A DNA stretch of 64,000 bases from Enterobacter hormaechei subsp. hoffmannii (GCF_001729745.1 NZ_CP017186.1:1178001-1242000); one strand, 5' to 3'. Positions 9,362-19,005 are shown, counted from the first letter of the stretch. Program-made: numbers and translations. The notes: a model not told the origin generated them from the sequence alone.

Positions 9362-10197
9362 TGACGCTGATCCTCGAACCGTTCCAGTTTGCGTTTATGA
9401 ACAACGCGCTGCTGATTTCACTCCTGGTGGCCGTGCCCTGCGCGCTGCTGTCGGTTTTTCTGGTGCTGAAAGGCTGGGCGCTGATGGGCGACGCCATGAG
9501 CCACGCGGTGTTTCCCGGCGTCGTGCTGGCCTGGATGATGGGCCTGCCGCTGGCGCTGGGCGCATTCGTGGCTGGTCTGTTCTGCGCGGTCGCCACCGGA
9601 TACCTGAAGGATAACAGCCGAATCAAGCAAGATACGGTTATGGGGATCGTCTTTTCCGGCATGTTCGGCGCCGGGCTGATCCTCTATATCGCCGTCAAAC
9701 CTGAGGTGCATCTCGACCACATTCTGTTCGGCGATATGCTGGGCATTAACGGGATGGACATTTTGCAAAGCGGTCTCGTCGCGGGGTTGATTGCGCTGGT
9801 GATTGGCCTGAAGTGGCGCGATTTTCTGCTGTTCTGCTTTGACTATCAGCAGGCGCAGGCGAGCGGCCTGCGCACCCGCTGGCTGCACTACGGCTTACTG
9901 TGCATGGTTTCGCTGACCATCGTGGCGACGCTGAAAGCGGTGGGTATAATTCTGTCGATTTCGCTGCTGATTGCCCCCGGCGCGGTGGCGGTGCTGATTA
10001 CCCGACGCTTTCACATGGCGCTGCTGGTGGCGGTCGCCGTTTCAGCGCTGGTGTCGGTAAGCGGCGTGTATGCCTCGTTTTATCTCGACAGCGCGCCCGC
10101 GCCGACCATTGTGGTCCTGTTCGCGATGGTGTTTATCGTGACGTTTGTGGTGACCAGCGTGAAGGCACGTCGGCAGGAGCGTGTGACAGCAGGGTGA
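9358..10197 (+). CDS. sitD: Manganese/iron ABC transporter permease SitD
   Basis: Second ABC-3 permease (279 aa) with the matching motif ALMGDAMSHAVFPG near residues 40-53 and about eight membrane spans. The start at 9358 is set by the ATGA overlap with the sitC stop; a longer in-frame extension to 9220 lies wholly inside sitC and is rejected. The last 65 bases overlap the 3' end of entD on the other strand. Confidence 0.94.
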   Translation: MMTLILEPFQFAFMNNALLISLLVAVPCALLSVFLVLKGWALMGDAMSHAVFPGVVLAWMMGLPLALGAFVAGLFCAVATGYLKDNSRIKQDTVMGIVFSGMFGAGLILYIAVKPEVHLDHILFGDMLGINGMDILQSGLVAGLIALVIGLKWRDFLLFCFDYQQAQASGLRTRWLHYGLLCMVSLTIVATLKAVGIILSISLLIAPGAVAVLITRRFHMALLVAVAVSALVSVSGVYASFYLDSAPAPTIVVLFAMVFIVTFVVTSVKARRQERVTAG

Positions 10198-10822
10198 TGA
10201 CCTGTTCGCCGTGCTGCTGCCAGTGAAGGGTGAAGGCAGTGCCTTCCTCAAAGCCTGCAAGTTGACGGGTCAATGCCAGCGTAAGCGTCCTGTCGTCGAG
10301 CAGGGTAATGCGGGCGCTGTCAAAACCCATCCAGGCCTGCACCTGCGGAAAGAGGGCCTTGAACAGGCTCTCTTTGGCGCTGAACGCCAGCGTCAGGGCG
10401 AGGGCGAACGGGTATCCCGAGCGGGAAAGCACAGGTTCTTCCTGCGTATCAATAATGCCGTCTTTGATTTCCCTGGCTTCGTTTTCGGAAAGGATCGTTT
10501 CACAATCGATGCCGATAAGCGCCGGGTGATGCGTGACGACGGCCATCGCCTGCGTGCCGCTGTGGGTGATGCTGCCGGAAATACCTTGCGGCCAGAGCGG
10601 TTCGCCGCTGGGTCCGATGCCGGGGATTACGCGCTCGTTTAGCGCATGCGCCGCGGCGATGCGGCCTGCCAGGTGGTCGGATTTGCGCTTGCGTCCGGCG
10701 TCAGCCAGCTGTGCGTGATGGGGCAGCCAGAGGAGATCGGCGTCGGTGAAGGTGGTGGGGTCGAAAGTGATGCGGTGAAGGGTGTGGCCGGCGAGAGAAA
10801 ATGTGCTGTGGGTTGTGTGCAT
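10133..10822 (-). CDS. entD: Enterobactin 4'-phosphopantetheinyl transferase EntD
   Basis: Sfp-type transferase (229 aa) that moves phosphopantetheine from CoA onto the carrier domains of EntB and EntF. Mg-binding motif GIDCE is at 104-108 and FSAKES at 147-152; the GRKRKSDHLAGR segment near 43-54 is typical of EntD. The start at 10822 (MHTTHSTF) is preceded by AAGGGA; the longer frame upstream runs through a palindromic repeat. The protein is about 20 residues longer than E. coli EntD because its 3' end extends into the convergent sitD gene. In E. coli entD is cotranscribed with fepA; here 519 bases of repeats separate them. Confidence 0.93.
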   Translation of the reverse strand: MHTTHSTFSLAGHTLHRITFDPTTFTDADLLWLPHHAQLADAGRKRKSDHLAGRIAAAHALNERVIPGIGPSGEPLWPQGISGSITHSGTQAMAVVTHHPALIGIDCETILSENEAREIKDGIIDTQEEPVLSRSGYPFALALTLAFSAKESLFKALFPQVQAWMGFDSARITLLDDRTLTLALTRQLAGFEEGTAFTLHWQQHGEQVITLLSHAPADVPSRWSPQTSR

Positions 10823-10853
10823 GGTTTTCCCTTCAGTATTGTGCGGCCTGATG

Positions 10854-10956
10854 CCCTCACCCCGGCCCTCTCCCATAGGGCTGAGGGTTCCCCACAAATT
10901 AATGCGAGCACTGAGCAATCCCCTCGCCCCTCCGGGGAGAGGGTTAGGGTGAGGGG
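10854..10956. repeat. Pair of GAGGG-type palindromic repeats
   Basis: Two hairpin units: 10854-10887 (CCCTCACCCCGGCCCTC start, imperfect) and 10920-10956 (ending GAGAGGGTTAGGGTGAGGGG). The second, with its flank from 10900 (TAATGCGAGCAC), recurs inverted at 45745-45803. It sits between entD and the structured element upstream of it. Confidence 0.75.
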
Positions 10957-11031
10957 AATATACGGCGGTGGTGGTCATTCCGTTCACTTTATGTTCCTTG
11001 CTACTCTGTAACGACATGACCGGTGAACGTG

Positions 11032-11226
11032 CCAGGGTGGCTCAGTCGCCACCACCCTGGCGACCCGGGCTCCCGGCGGTAAATCGCCGCTTCGCGGTGC
11101 CCTCGGCTTATTCCTTCCGGCTTATCGGGTACGGGGGGAGGCAACGTCCCTGTAAAGCCGCCCTCTCGGCGCATCCCTGCGCCTCGCCCCGGCCGGAAGG
11201 CAAACGCCTCAGCGATTTACAGCCGG
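11032..11226. other. Unidentified element of nested inverted repeats (possible structured RNA)
   Basis: Between fepA and entD. A 9-bp hairpin (11032-11040/11052-11060) is followed by three nested arms: 11073-11087 with 11212-11226 (14 of 15 pairs), 11113-11121 with 11192-11200 (9 of 9) and 11133-11142 with 11181-11190 (9 of 10). A small CCGC-TT-CGCGG hairpin adds a side branch. The arrangement resembles a folded RNA or a non-autonomous mobile element. Open frames across it show no recognisable protein. I do not know the family. Confidence 0.5.
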
Positions 11227-11341
11227 ACCAGGGCATCGCTGACAGCCCTCAGTCATTTAGAAAGCAACTTTATTGCTTCTGCATAAAAAAATTACTGGGG
11301 ATCCCTCAGCCCACAGGGAGAGGGGGAAGTCACTGCCTGTA

Positions 11342-13582
11342 TCAGAACCTCGTATTCACGCTCATGTACCAGGTGCGACCCGGCTCATTATACGTATACG
11401 CACCCGCACCGTACATATACGCACCCGTCGTGGTATTACCCGTGGTCTGGGCGTTACCGGCGCGCCACTGGCGCTTGTCGAAGACGTTGTCCACGCCGCC
11501 GGTCAGGCTGACGTTTTTGGTCACGTCCCAGGTCGCGCTCAGGCCAACGATGCTGTACGGGCTGACTTCGTCTTTCTCAGACCCGGTCACCGGCTGACCT
11601 TTGTAGTTGTACTTCTTCGGCTGCTGCTTGCCGTACCAGGTGAAGGTCGACTGCAATGAGACATCCTGACGTACCTGCCAGCTCAGGGTAGAGTTCAGCG
11701 TATACTCCGGGATGATCGACAGACGATCGCCGGTCTCCTTGTTCTTGCTTTGCAGCATGTAGGTGATGTTGTTGGTCCAGTTGATGGTGTCGCTGACCGG
11801 CACGTTCAGGGAGCCTTCCAGACCTTCCACTACCGCCTTCGGTACGTTTTCCCACTGGTAGATATCGGTGGTGACTTTGCCGGTGGACGTCTGGCCAATC
11901 GGCGCATAGCCCGCTTCAATCTTGTTGCGGTAGTCGTTGCGGAACCAGGTCACGCCCGCCAGCCAGCCGTCGCGTTTCCACTCCAGGCCAATCTCTTTGT
12001 TGATGCTGGTTTCCGCTTTCAGATCGTCGTTACCCATCATGTAGCAGCCCACGCCGTCGGAACTGGCGTAGCAGCCCTGGCCTTTACTGTACAGCAGGTA
12101 GTTCGGGTTGGTCTGATACAGGCTTGGCGCTTTATAGGCGCGCGCGATGCCCATCTTCAGGGTGAAGTCATCCCCCAGACCCTGCGACAGGTTCAGGGAC
12201 GGGCTCCAGTTATTGCCGACAATAGTGTGGTGGTCGAAGCGCAGGGCAGGGGTCAGCATGGTGCTGTCGGTCAGCTCCATGTTGTTTTCGGCGAACAGGG
12301 AGAAGATCTCCGCTGACGTGTAGGGGCTACGGTCTTCGCTCATGCCCGGGATGGTGCCGCCCTGCTGGGTTTGCGTGAAGGAGGTCGAGTCCTTCATGCG
12401 CTGCTGGTTCCACTCGGTGCCGAGCGTCAGGTTCTGGTTCACAATGAAATCAATCGGCAGGTTGATTTCGCTGTGCAGCATCACGTCGGACAGATCGGTG
12501 TCGGTGAATTTATTGCTGTTGAACAGACCTTCAGTACCGCCCGCCAGTCCTTCACCCAGACGGGAGTTGCGGGTGTGCTCGTACTGCGCCCAGTTGCTGG
12601 TGGTAATGCCGTTATCCCAGCCGCCGTTCCAGGTCACGGCGAAGTTCTGACGATAAATGCGGTTTGTCTCTTTACCGTAGTTCTTCTTCACCAGCGCGTT
12701 GTCGTTGTTGGTGTTCTGCGTATCGCCCGCATACAGGTTGTTCTGGCGGCTGTAGCCCGCTTCAAACTCCAGCGACTGCATCGGTGCGAAGTCCCAGCGC
12801 ACCACGCCGTTGATGTCTTTGTTTTCCACACCTTCACGGCCTGCGGGCAGGGTGTTGGCGTAGGCACCGGTACGTTCAGACTGGTGACCCTGGTTGATGT
12901 CCCACGCATCGGCCTGGGTTTTGTCCAGGTTACCGAACATGCGGAAGCTGAAGTCGCCGCCCAGCGGGCCGCTCAGGCTGAAGTTGGTGCGTTTAGTCGA
13001 ACCTTCGTCCTTATGTTCTGGCGCGTTCAGGTAGGTGTTCCAGGAGCCGTGCCACTGGTCGTCGAATTTTTTGGTGATGATGTTCACCACGCCGCCCGCC
13101 GCGCCGTTACCGTAGCGTGCAGCGGCCGGGCCACGGATCACTTCGATGCGCTCGATCATCTCCGGCGGTACCCAGCCGGTATCGCCGCGGGTGTCACGCT
13201 CGCCGCGCCAGCCCAGACGGATGGAGTTGCGGCTGGTGACCGGCTTGCCGTCGATCAGGATCAGGGTGTTTTCCGGGCCCATGCCGCGAATGTCAATCTG
13301 ACGGTTGTTCCCGCGCTGGCCGCTGGTGGAGTTGCCGGTCAGGTTAACGCCCGGCATGGTGCGGATGATTTCCGCCACGTCGCGCGCGGGCGGGTTTTTG
13401 CGGATCTCGTCGGCGGTGATGGTCGACACGCCCGGCGCCTGCAAATTCTGCTCGGCGGCGGTGATCACCATGGTGTCTTCGTGCTGCGCGGAGGCGGTGT
13501 TGTCGTCTGCCATGGCGGGCAGCGCGACACCATAAATCCCTAAATTGACCAGCAAGGCCAGAGAGTGAATCTTCTTATTCAT
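11342..13582 (-). CDS. fepA: Ferric enterobactin outer-membrane receptor FepA
   Basis: TonB-dependent receptor (746 aa, as in E. coli) that imports Fe-enterobactin across the outer membrane. A signal peptide (residues 1 to about 25) precedes the TonB box (DTMVITAAE near 36-44), the plug domain with RGNNRQIDIRGMGPEN and RGPAAARYGNGAAGG, and a 22-strand barrel ending in the terminal Phe (NTRF). It is divergent from fes with a shared Fur-regulated promoter region, and directs transcription toward entD. Confidence 0.97.
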   Translation of the reverse strand: MNKKIHSLALLVNLGIYGVALPAMADDNTASAQHEDTMVITAAEQNLQAPGVSTITADEIRKNPPARDVAEIIRTMPGVNLTGNSTSGQRGNNRQIDIRGMGPENTLILIDGKPVTSRNSIRLGWRGERDTRGDTGWVPPEMIERIEVIRGPAAARYGNGAAGGVVNIITKKFDDQWHGSWNTYLNAPEHKDEGSTKRTNFSLSGPLGGDFSFRMFGNLDKTQADAWDINQGHQSERTGAYANTLPAGREGVENKDINGVVRWDFAPMQSLEFEAGYSRQNNLYAGDTQNTNNDNALVKKNYGKETNRIYRQNFAVTWNGGWDNGITTSNWAQYEHTRNSRLGEGLAGGTEGLFNSNKFTDTDLSDVMLHSEINLPIDFIVNQNLTLGTEWNQQRMKDSTSFTQTQQGGTIPGMSEDRSPYTSAEIFSLFAENNMELTDSTMLTPALRFDHHTIVGNNWSPSLNLSQGLGDDFTLKMGIARAYKAPSLYQTNPNYLLYSKGQGCYASSDGVGCYMMGNDDLKAETSINKEIGLEWKRDGWLAGVTWFRNDYRNKIEAGYAPIGQTSTGKVTTDIYQWENVPKAVVEGLEGSLNVPVSDTINWTNNITYMLQSKNKETGDRLSIIPEYTLNSTLSWQVRQDVSLQSTFTWYGKQQPKKYNYKGQPVTGSEKDEVSPYSIVGLSATWDVTKNVSLTGGVDNVFDKRQWRAGNAQTTGNTTTGAYMYGAGAYTYNEPGRTWYMSVNTRF

Positions 13583-13644
13583 TGTACGTCCCGCTTTTAT
13601 GGTTATTTAATGAGCGCGCTTCCCACAGCGCGGGCATTACGCTA

Positions 13645-13680
13645 TTGCAAATGCAAATAGTTATCAATAATATTATCAAT
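13645..13680. promoter_or_regulatory. Fur-binding region between fepA and fes
   Basis: An AT-rich stretch with repeated Fur-type hexamers (AAATAGTTATCAATAATA and ATTATCAAT) lies in the fepA-fes divergent gap, at the place where the bidirectional Fur-controlled promoter lies in E. coli. Overlapping Fur dimers are likely. Confidence 0.7.
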
Positions 13681-13728
13681 AAAATTTGCTCTGAAACAAA
13701 AAAGACTGTTAAACATGGGGTTATAAGG

Positions 13729-14928
13729 GTGACGGCGTTAACAACCGGAAGTGAAGCGTGGTGGCAGGCGAAAAACGGGCCGGAACGGGAACGTCATCAG
13801 GAAAACTATCGCGTGACATTCTGGTGGCGGGACCCGGCGGGAACGCAGAAAACGTCGACGATTAAACGCGTCTGGCTCTACGTCACCGGCGTGACCGATC
13901 ACCATCAAAATGCCCGTCCGCAGTCCCTTGAACGTATCCCGGATACCGACGTCTGGCAGTGGCAGGGCGAGTTCAGCCCCGAATGGCGCGGCAGCTACTG
14001 TTTTATCCCCTCCGACAATGAAGATGATTTTGCCAGCGCAGTGTTTGAAGGCGAGCAGCCGGACCGCATGGCGCTGCGCGAAGGCTGGCGCAAACTGCTG
14101 CCGCACGCGGTTTCCGATCCGCTGAATGCGCAGAGCTGGCGCGGCGGGCGCGGGCACGCCGTCTCGGCGCTGGAGATGCCGGAGGCGCCCGTACAGCCCG
14201 GCTGGAATCATCCCGATACGCCCTATAAAAAGCCTGTCTGCATTGAGTGGCACAGCGCGCGTCTGAAGAACCATCGCCGCGTGTGGATTTTTACCACCGG
14301 GGATGAAAGCCCCGAGCGCCCGCTGGCGGTGCTGCTTGACGGGCAGTTCTGGGCCGAAAGCATGCCCGTCTGGCCTGCGCTGGCGTCGCTCACCCATGAA
14401 GGCAAACTGCCGCCTGCGGTTTATGTCTTAATCGACGTCATTGACACCGCACACCGCAGCCGCGAGCTGCCGTGCAACCCTGATTTCTGGCTGGCGGTGC
14501 AGGACGAACTCCTCCTGCAGGTGAAAAGCATGGCCCCGTTCAGCGACCGCGCCGACCATACCGTGGTGGCGGGCCAAAGCTTCGGCGGGCTCTCTTCCCT
14601 CTATGCGGGCCTCAACTGGCCGCAGCGTTTTGGCTGCATCCTCAGCCAGTCCGGATCCTACTGGTGGCCGCACCGCGGCGCGCAGCAGGACGGGCTGCTC
14701 ATTGAACAACTCAAAGCGGGTGAAAAAACCGCTCGCGGGCTGCGCATCGTCCTTGAGGCCGGGCGCAACGAGCCGCTTATCTTACGCGCAAACCAGGCGA
14801 TCCTCGCCGAACTACACACTCAGCAACCGGTTTTCTGGCGTCAGGTTGACGGCGGACACGATGCGCTTTGCTGGCGCGGTGGGCTGACACAGGGGCTGAT
14901 GACCCTCTGGCAGCCGCTTATTCAATAA
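13729..14928 (+). CDS. fes: Enterobactin esterase Fes
   Basis: Cytoplasmic esterase (399 aa) that hydrolyses the trilactone of Fe-enterobactin to release iron. The N-terminal enterochelin-binding domain (FWWRDP, VTDHHQN) precedes an alpha/beta-hydrolase domain with the nucleophile Ser284 in GQSFGGLSS and catalytic His377 in VDGGHDALCW. The start is the GTG at 13729 (MTALTTGSEAWW), matching the E. coli N-terminus and length of 400; the longer frame back to 13582 overlaps the promoter and is rejected. It leads the operon fes-ybdZ-entF. Confidence 0.95.
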   Translation: MTALTTGSEAWWQAKNGPERERHQENYRVTFWWRDPAGTQKTSTIKRVWLYVTGVTDHHQNARPQSLERIPDTDVWQWQGEFSPEWRGSYCFIPSDNEDDFASAVFEGEQPDRMALREGWRKLLPHAVSDPLNAQSWRGGRGHAVSALEMPEAPVQPGWNHPDTPYKKPVCIEWHSARLKNHRRVWIFTTGDESPERPLAVLLDGQFWAESMPVWPALASLTHEGKLPPAVYVLIDVIDTAHRSRELPCNPDFWLAVQDELLLQVKSMAPFSDRADHTVVAGQSFGGLSSLYAGLNWPQRFGCILSQSGSYWWPHRGAQQDGLLIEQLKAGEKTARGLRIVLEAGRNEPLILRANQAILAELHTQQPVFWRQVDGGHDALCWRGGLTQGLMTLWQPLIQ

Positions 14929-14938
14929 CGGAGTCTGT

Positions 14939-15151
14939 ATGGAATTCAGCAATCCTTTCGATAATCCGCAGGGACAGTTCGCCATTTTGCAAAATGACCA
15001 GGGGCAGTACAGCCTGTGGCCGCAGGAGTGCGAGTTGCCCGCGGGCTGGCGCGTGGTGTGCGAACCGCAATCTCAGGAGGCGTGCCAGCAATGGCTGGCG
15101 GAACAGTGGCAGACGCTTGAGCCGTCTTATTTTGCGGGGGAGCGCGCATGA
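14939..15151 (+). CDS. ybdZ: MbtH-like protein YbdZ
   Basis: 70-residue MbtH-family protein that binds the adenylation domain of EntF and stimulates it. Family hallmarks are present: NPFDNPQG near the N-terminus, QYSLWP, and the LPAGW motif near residues 34-38. It lies 10 bases after fes and overlaps entF by four bases (ATGA), consistent with stoichiometric coupling. Confidence 0.95.
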   Translation: MEFSNPFDNPQGQFAILQNDQGQYSLWPQECELPAGWRVVCEPQSQEACQQWLAEQWQTLEPSYFAGERA

Positions 15152-18100
15152 ACCGTCTCCCTCTTGTCGCCGCCCAGCCGGGGATCTGGATGGCAGAGCA
15201 GCTTTCCTCCCTGCCAAACGCCTGGAGCGTGGCGCACTACACCGAACTGAAAGGCGCTATCGACGCGCCGTTGCTGGCAAAAGCCATCGCTGAAGGCATG
15301 ATGCAGGCCGACACCCTGCGGATGCGTTTCGCTGAGGATAACGGCGAGGTGTGGCAGTGGGTCGATGAGGCCATGATCCTGCCGGAGCCGTCCATTGTGC
15401 GCGTTAACTCCCACGACGCCGCCGTGGCGCTGATGGAGGCCGATCTCAACCAGAACCTGCGCGTCGACAGCGGTCAGCCGCTGGCGTTTCACCAGCTGAT
15501 TCAGGTGGGAGAAAACCACTGGTACTGGTATCAGCGGTATCATCATCTGGTGGTAGATGGCTTCAGTTTCCCGGCCATTACCCGTCAAATCGCCGCCATT
15601 TACGCTGCGTGGCAGAAAGGTGAACCTGCGCCCGCCTCCCCGTTTACTCCGTTCGCCGAGGTGGTGGAGGAGTATCAGCGCTATCGCGACAGCGAGGCGT
15701 ATCAGCGCGACGGTGCTTTCTGGGCCGAACAGCGCCAACAGCTTCCTTCTCCGGTCTCGCTCTCTTCCGCACCCCTGCCGGGACGCGCCGCCACCACCGA
15801 CATCCTGCGCCTGAAAATGGCGATGGACGGCCGTGCGTTCAGCCAGCTTGCACAGGCGGCCGGACAAACGCAGCGAACCGATCTGGCGCTTGCGCTGGTG
15901 GCGCTGTGGCTGGGCCGCCTGACCGGACGGCTGGACTACGCCGCCGGGTTTATCTTTATGCGCCGCATGGGCTCCGCCGCGCTGACCGCGACCGGACCGG
16001 TGCTCAACGTCCTGCCGCTGGCGGTGAATATTCGCCCGCACGAGAGCCTGTCGGCGCTGGCGCTGCGCCTGGCGAACCAGCTGAAAAAGATGCGCCGCCA
16101 TCAGCGCTACGACGCCGAGCAGATCGTGCGCGACAGCGGGCAGGCAGCAGGGGACGAACCCTTGTTTGGTCCGGTGCTGAACGTCAAGGTGTTCGATTAT
16201 CAACTGGATATCGACGGCGTGGAGGCCATTACCCACACGCTGGCGACCGGCCCGGTGAACGATCTGGAGCTGGCGCTGTTCCCGGACGAGCAGGGCGGAC
16301 TAAGCATTGAGATCCTCGCCAACAGGCAGCGTTACGACGAGGCGACGCTGAAGGGGCACGCGGCGCGGCTGAACGCAATGCTGACGCAGTTTGCCGCCAA
16401 CCCGGACCTGCGCTGTGGCGACGTGGAAACCGTATCAGAGCAGGAATACGCGCGGCTGGCGCGAATCAACGATACCGGGCTGGCGCTGCCGTCCAGCACG
16501 CTGGCGGACCTTGTCGCGGAGCAGGCGAGCAAAACGCCGGACGCCCCGGCGCTGGCGGATGCCCATACTGAGCTGAACTACCGCCAGATGCGCGAGCAGG
16601 TGGTCGCGCTGGCAAATCTGCTGCGCGCGCGCGGCGTGAAGCCGGGCGACAGCGTGGCGGTGGCGCTCCCGCGCTCGGTGTTCCTGACCCTGGCGCTGCA
16701 CGGGATTGTTGAAGCTGGCGCCGCCTGGCTGCCGCTGGATACCGGTTACCCGGACGATCGTCTGCGGATGATGCTGGAGGACGCGAAGCCGTCGCTGCTC
16801 ATTACCACCGACGAGCAGCTTCCGCGCTTTAACGATCTGCCGATCGCCACCTTTAGTTACAACACACTATTACCGGCCACCGATGCTGAACCTCTGCGCC
16901 TGGCGAAGCCGGAGCAGACCGCGTACATCATCTTTACCTCCGGTTCGACGGGACGACCAAAAGGCGTGATGGTCGGCCATACCGCCATCGTTAACCGCCT
17001 GAAGTGGATGCAGGATCATTATCCACTGGCGGCGCATGACGTGGTGGCGCAGAAAACGCCGTGCAGCTTTGACGTGTCGGTGTGGGAGTTCTGGTGGCCG
17101 TTTATCGCCGGGGCGAAGCTGGTGATGGCCGAGCCGGACGCGCACCGCGATCCGCAGGCGATGCAGGGCTTCTTCGCACAATATGGCGTAACCACCACCC
17201 ACTTCGTGCCGTCGATGCTGGCGGCGTTCGTCGCCTCGCTGACGCCGGAAAACGTCGACTGTTGCAGGACGCTGAAGCAGGTGTTCTGTAGCGGCGAGGC
17301 GTTGCCGACTGCGCTGTGCCGCGAGTGGGAACAGCTCACCCATGCGCCGCTGCACAACCTCTATGGCCCGACCGAAGCGGCGGTGGACGTCAGCTGGTAT
17401 CCGGCGTACGGCCCCGAGCTGGCGGCGGTGGAAGGGAACAGCGTGCCGATCGGCTTCCCGGTGTGGAATACGGGGCTGCGCATTCTGGACGCGATGATGC
17501 GCCCGGTGCCGTTCGGCGTGGCGGGGGATCTGTATCTCACCGGCATCCAGCTGGCGCAGGGGTATCTGGGACGCCCCGACCTTACCGCCAGCCGCTTTAT
17601 CGCCGATCCGTTTGCCCCCGGCGAGCGGATGTACCGCACCGGGGACGTTGCTCGCTGGCTGGACAACGGCGCGGTAGAATATCTGGGCCGCAGCGATGAC
17701 CAGTTAAAAATTCGCGGTCAGCGCATTGAGCTGGGCGAAATCGACCGGGCCATGCTTGCGCTGCCGGATGTGGCCCAGGCCGTGGCGCACGCCTGCGTGT
17801 TCAACCTGGCAACTGCCACGGGTGGCGATGCCCGCCAGCTGGTGGGGTACGTTGTCTCCGAATCCGGCTTACCGCTGGATCGCGACGCGCTGCTAGCATC
17901 ACTCAAAGCCCAGCTGCCGCCACATATGGTGCCGGTGGTGCTGCTGCAAATCAGCGCGCTGCCGTTAAGCGCCAACGGCAAGCTGGATCGCAAGGCGTTG
18001 CCGCTGCCGGAGCTGACCAGCAAAACCTCTGGTCGCGCGCCTGAGACACAAACCGAAGTCGCCGTGGCGCAGGCGTTTTCTGCCCTGCTGGGCTGCGCAG

Positions 18101-19005
18101 TGAACGATATCGAAGCCGATTTCTTTGCCCTCGGCGGCCACTCGCTGCTGGCGATGCGCCTCGCGGCTCAGCTCAGCCGTGCGTTCAGCCGTAAGGTCAC
18201 GCCGGGCCAGATTATGGTCGCCTCGACGGTGAGTAAGCTTAGCGGCCTGCTGGACTCGCAGATGAGCGACGAGCAGGCGCAGCGTCTGGGGTATGAAACT
18301 GTTCTCCCGCTGCGTGAAAGCAACGGCCCGACGCTGTTCTGCTTCCATCCGGCATCCGGCTTTGCCTGGCAGTTTAGCGTCCTGGCGCGCTACCTCAGCC
18401 CGCGCTGGTCAATCGTCGGTATTCAGTCTCCCCGGCCTGAGGGGCCGATGGAGCAGTGTGCGGATCTCGATGCGGTGATCGAACATCATCTGAACACGTT
18501 GCGTAAGCAGCAGCCGCAGGGGCCGTATTATCTGTTCGGCTATTCCCTCGGCGGCACGCTGGCGCAGGGCATTGCGGCGCGTCTGCGCGAGCAGGGTGAA
18601 GCGGTGGCGTTCCTCGGCCTGCTGGATACCTGGCCGCCGGAAACCCAGAACTGGGCGGAGAAAGAGGCTAATGGCCTCGATCCGGAGGTGCTGGCGGAAA
18701 TTGAGCGCGAGCGTCAGGCGTTTATCGCCGCCCAGCAGGGGCAAGGTTCCAGCGAGCTGTTTAACGCTATTGAAGGCAACTACGCCGATGCGGTGCGGCT
18801 GCTCACCACCGCGCATAGTTCACGGTTCGACGGTAAAGCGACGCTGTTTGTCGCCGAACGCACGCGAACCATGGAGCCGCAGGCCGCATGGGCGCCGTGG
18901 GTGAGTGCGCTGGAGGTGTACAGCCAGGACTGCGCCCACGTGGATATTATTTCACCGCAGGCGTTTGAAAAGATTGGGCCGGTACTGAAGGAAATTTTAG
19001 GATAG
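15148..19005 (+). CDS. entF: Enterobactin synthase component F (NRPS)
   Basis: Non-ribosomal peptide synthetase (1285 aa) that activates serine, condenses it with 2,3-dihydroxybenzoate and cyclises three units into enterobactin. Domain order: condensation (HHLVVDG, His132-Gly138), adenylation with YIIFTSGSTGRPKG (593-606) and the YRTGD core, peptidyl carrier with Ser999 in GGHSLL, and thioesterase with Ser1133 in GYSLGG. Size matches the E. coli protein (1293). The carrier Ser is the target of EntD. In E. coli fepE follows; here a palindromic repeat and the end of fepC follow. Confidence 0.97.
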   Translation: MNRLPLVAAQPGIWMAEQLSSLPNAWSVAHYTELKGAIDAPLLAKAIAEGMMQADTLRMRFAEDNGEVWQWVDEAMILPEPSIVRVNSHDAAVALMEADLNQNLRVDSGQPLAFHQLIQVGENHWYWYQRYHHLVVDGFSFPAITRQIAAIYAAWQKGEPAPASPFTPFAEVVEEYQRYRDSEAYQRDGAFWAEQRQQLPSPVSLSSAPLPGRAATTDILRLKMAMDGRAFSQLAQAAGQTQRTDLALALVALWLGRLTGRLDYAAGFIFMRRMGSAALTATGPVLNVLPLAVNIRPHESLSALALRLANQLKKMRRHQRYDAEQIVRDSGQAAGDEPLFGPVLNVKVFDYQLDIDGVEAITHTLATGPVNDLELALFPDEQGGLSIEILANRQRYDEATLKGHAARLNAMLTQFAANPDLRCGDVETVSEQEYARLARINDTGLALPSSTLADLVAEQASKTPDAPALADAHTELNYRQMREQVVALANLLRARGVKPGDSVAVALPRSVFLTLALHGIVEAGAAWLPLDTGYPDDRLRMMLEDAKPSLLITTDEQLPRFNDLPIATFSYNTLLPATDAEPLRLAKPEQTAYIIFTSGSTGRPKGVMVGHTAIVNRLKWMQDHYPLAAHDVVAQKTPCSFDVSVWEFWWPFIAGAKLVMAEPDAHRDPQAMQGFFAQYGVTTTHFVPSMLAAFVASLTPENVDCCRTLKQVFCSGEALPTALCREWEQLTHAPLHNLYGPTEAAVDVSWYPAYGPELAAVEGNSVPIGFPVWNTGLRILDAMMRPVPFGVAGDLYLTGIQLAQGYLGRPDLTASRFIADPFAPGERMYRTGDVARWLDNGAVEYLGRSDDQLKIRGQRIELGEIDRAMLALPDVAQAVAHACVFNLATATGGDARQLVGYVVSESGLPLDRDALLASLKAQLPPHMVPVVLLQISALPLSANGKLDRKALPLPELTSKTSGRAPETQTEVAVAQAFSALLGCAVNDIEADFFALGGHSLLAMRLAAQLSRAFSRKVTPGQIMVASTVSKLSGLLDSQMSDEQAQRLGYETVLPLRESNGPTLFCFHPASGFAWQFSVLARYLSPRWSIVGIQSPRPEGPMEQCADLDAVIEHHLNTLRKQQPQGPYYLFGYSLGGTLAQGIAARLREQGEAVAFLGLLDTWPPETQNWAEKEANGLDPEVLAEIERERQAFIAAQQGQGSSELFNAIEGNYADAVRLLTTAHSSRFDGKATLFVAERTRTMEPQAAWAPWVSALEVYSQDCAHVDIISPQAFEKIGPVLKEILG

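Noticed and set aside
11032..11226. Riboswitch or tRNA-like reading of the nested repeats
   Set aside because: No aptamer core or cloverleaf that I recognise; kept only as an unidentified structured element.
10968..11597. 209-codon plus-strand frame across the fepA-entD gap
   Set aside because: It runs through the nested inverted repeats and into fepA antisense; no ribosome site and no protein family recognised. The DNA structure explains the region better.
12371..13543. 390-codon plus-strand open frame opposite fepA
   Set aside because: Antisense shadow of fepA; low-complexity Val/Ala/His-rich translation with no recognisable domain.
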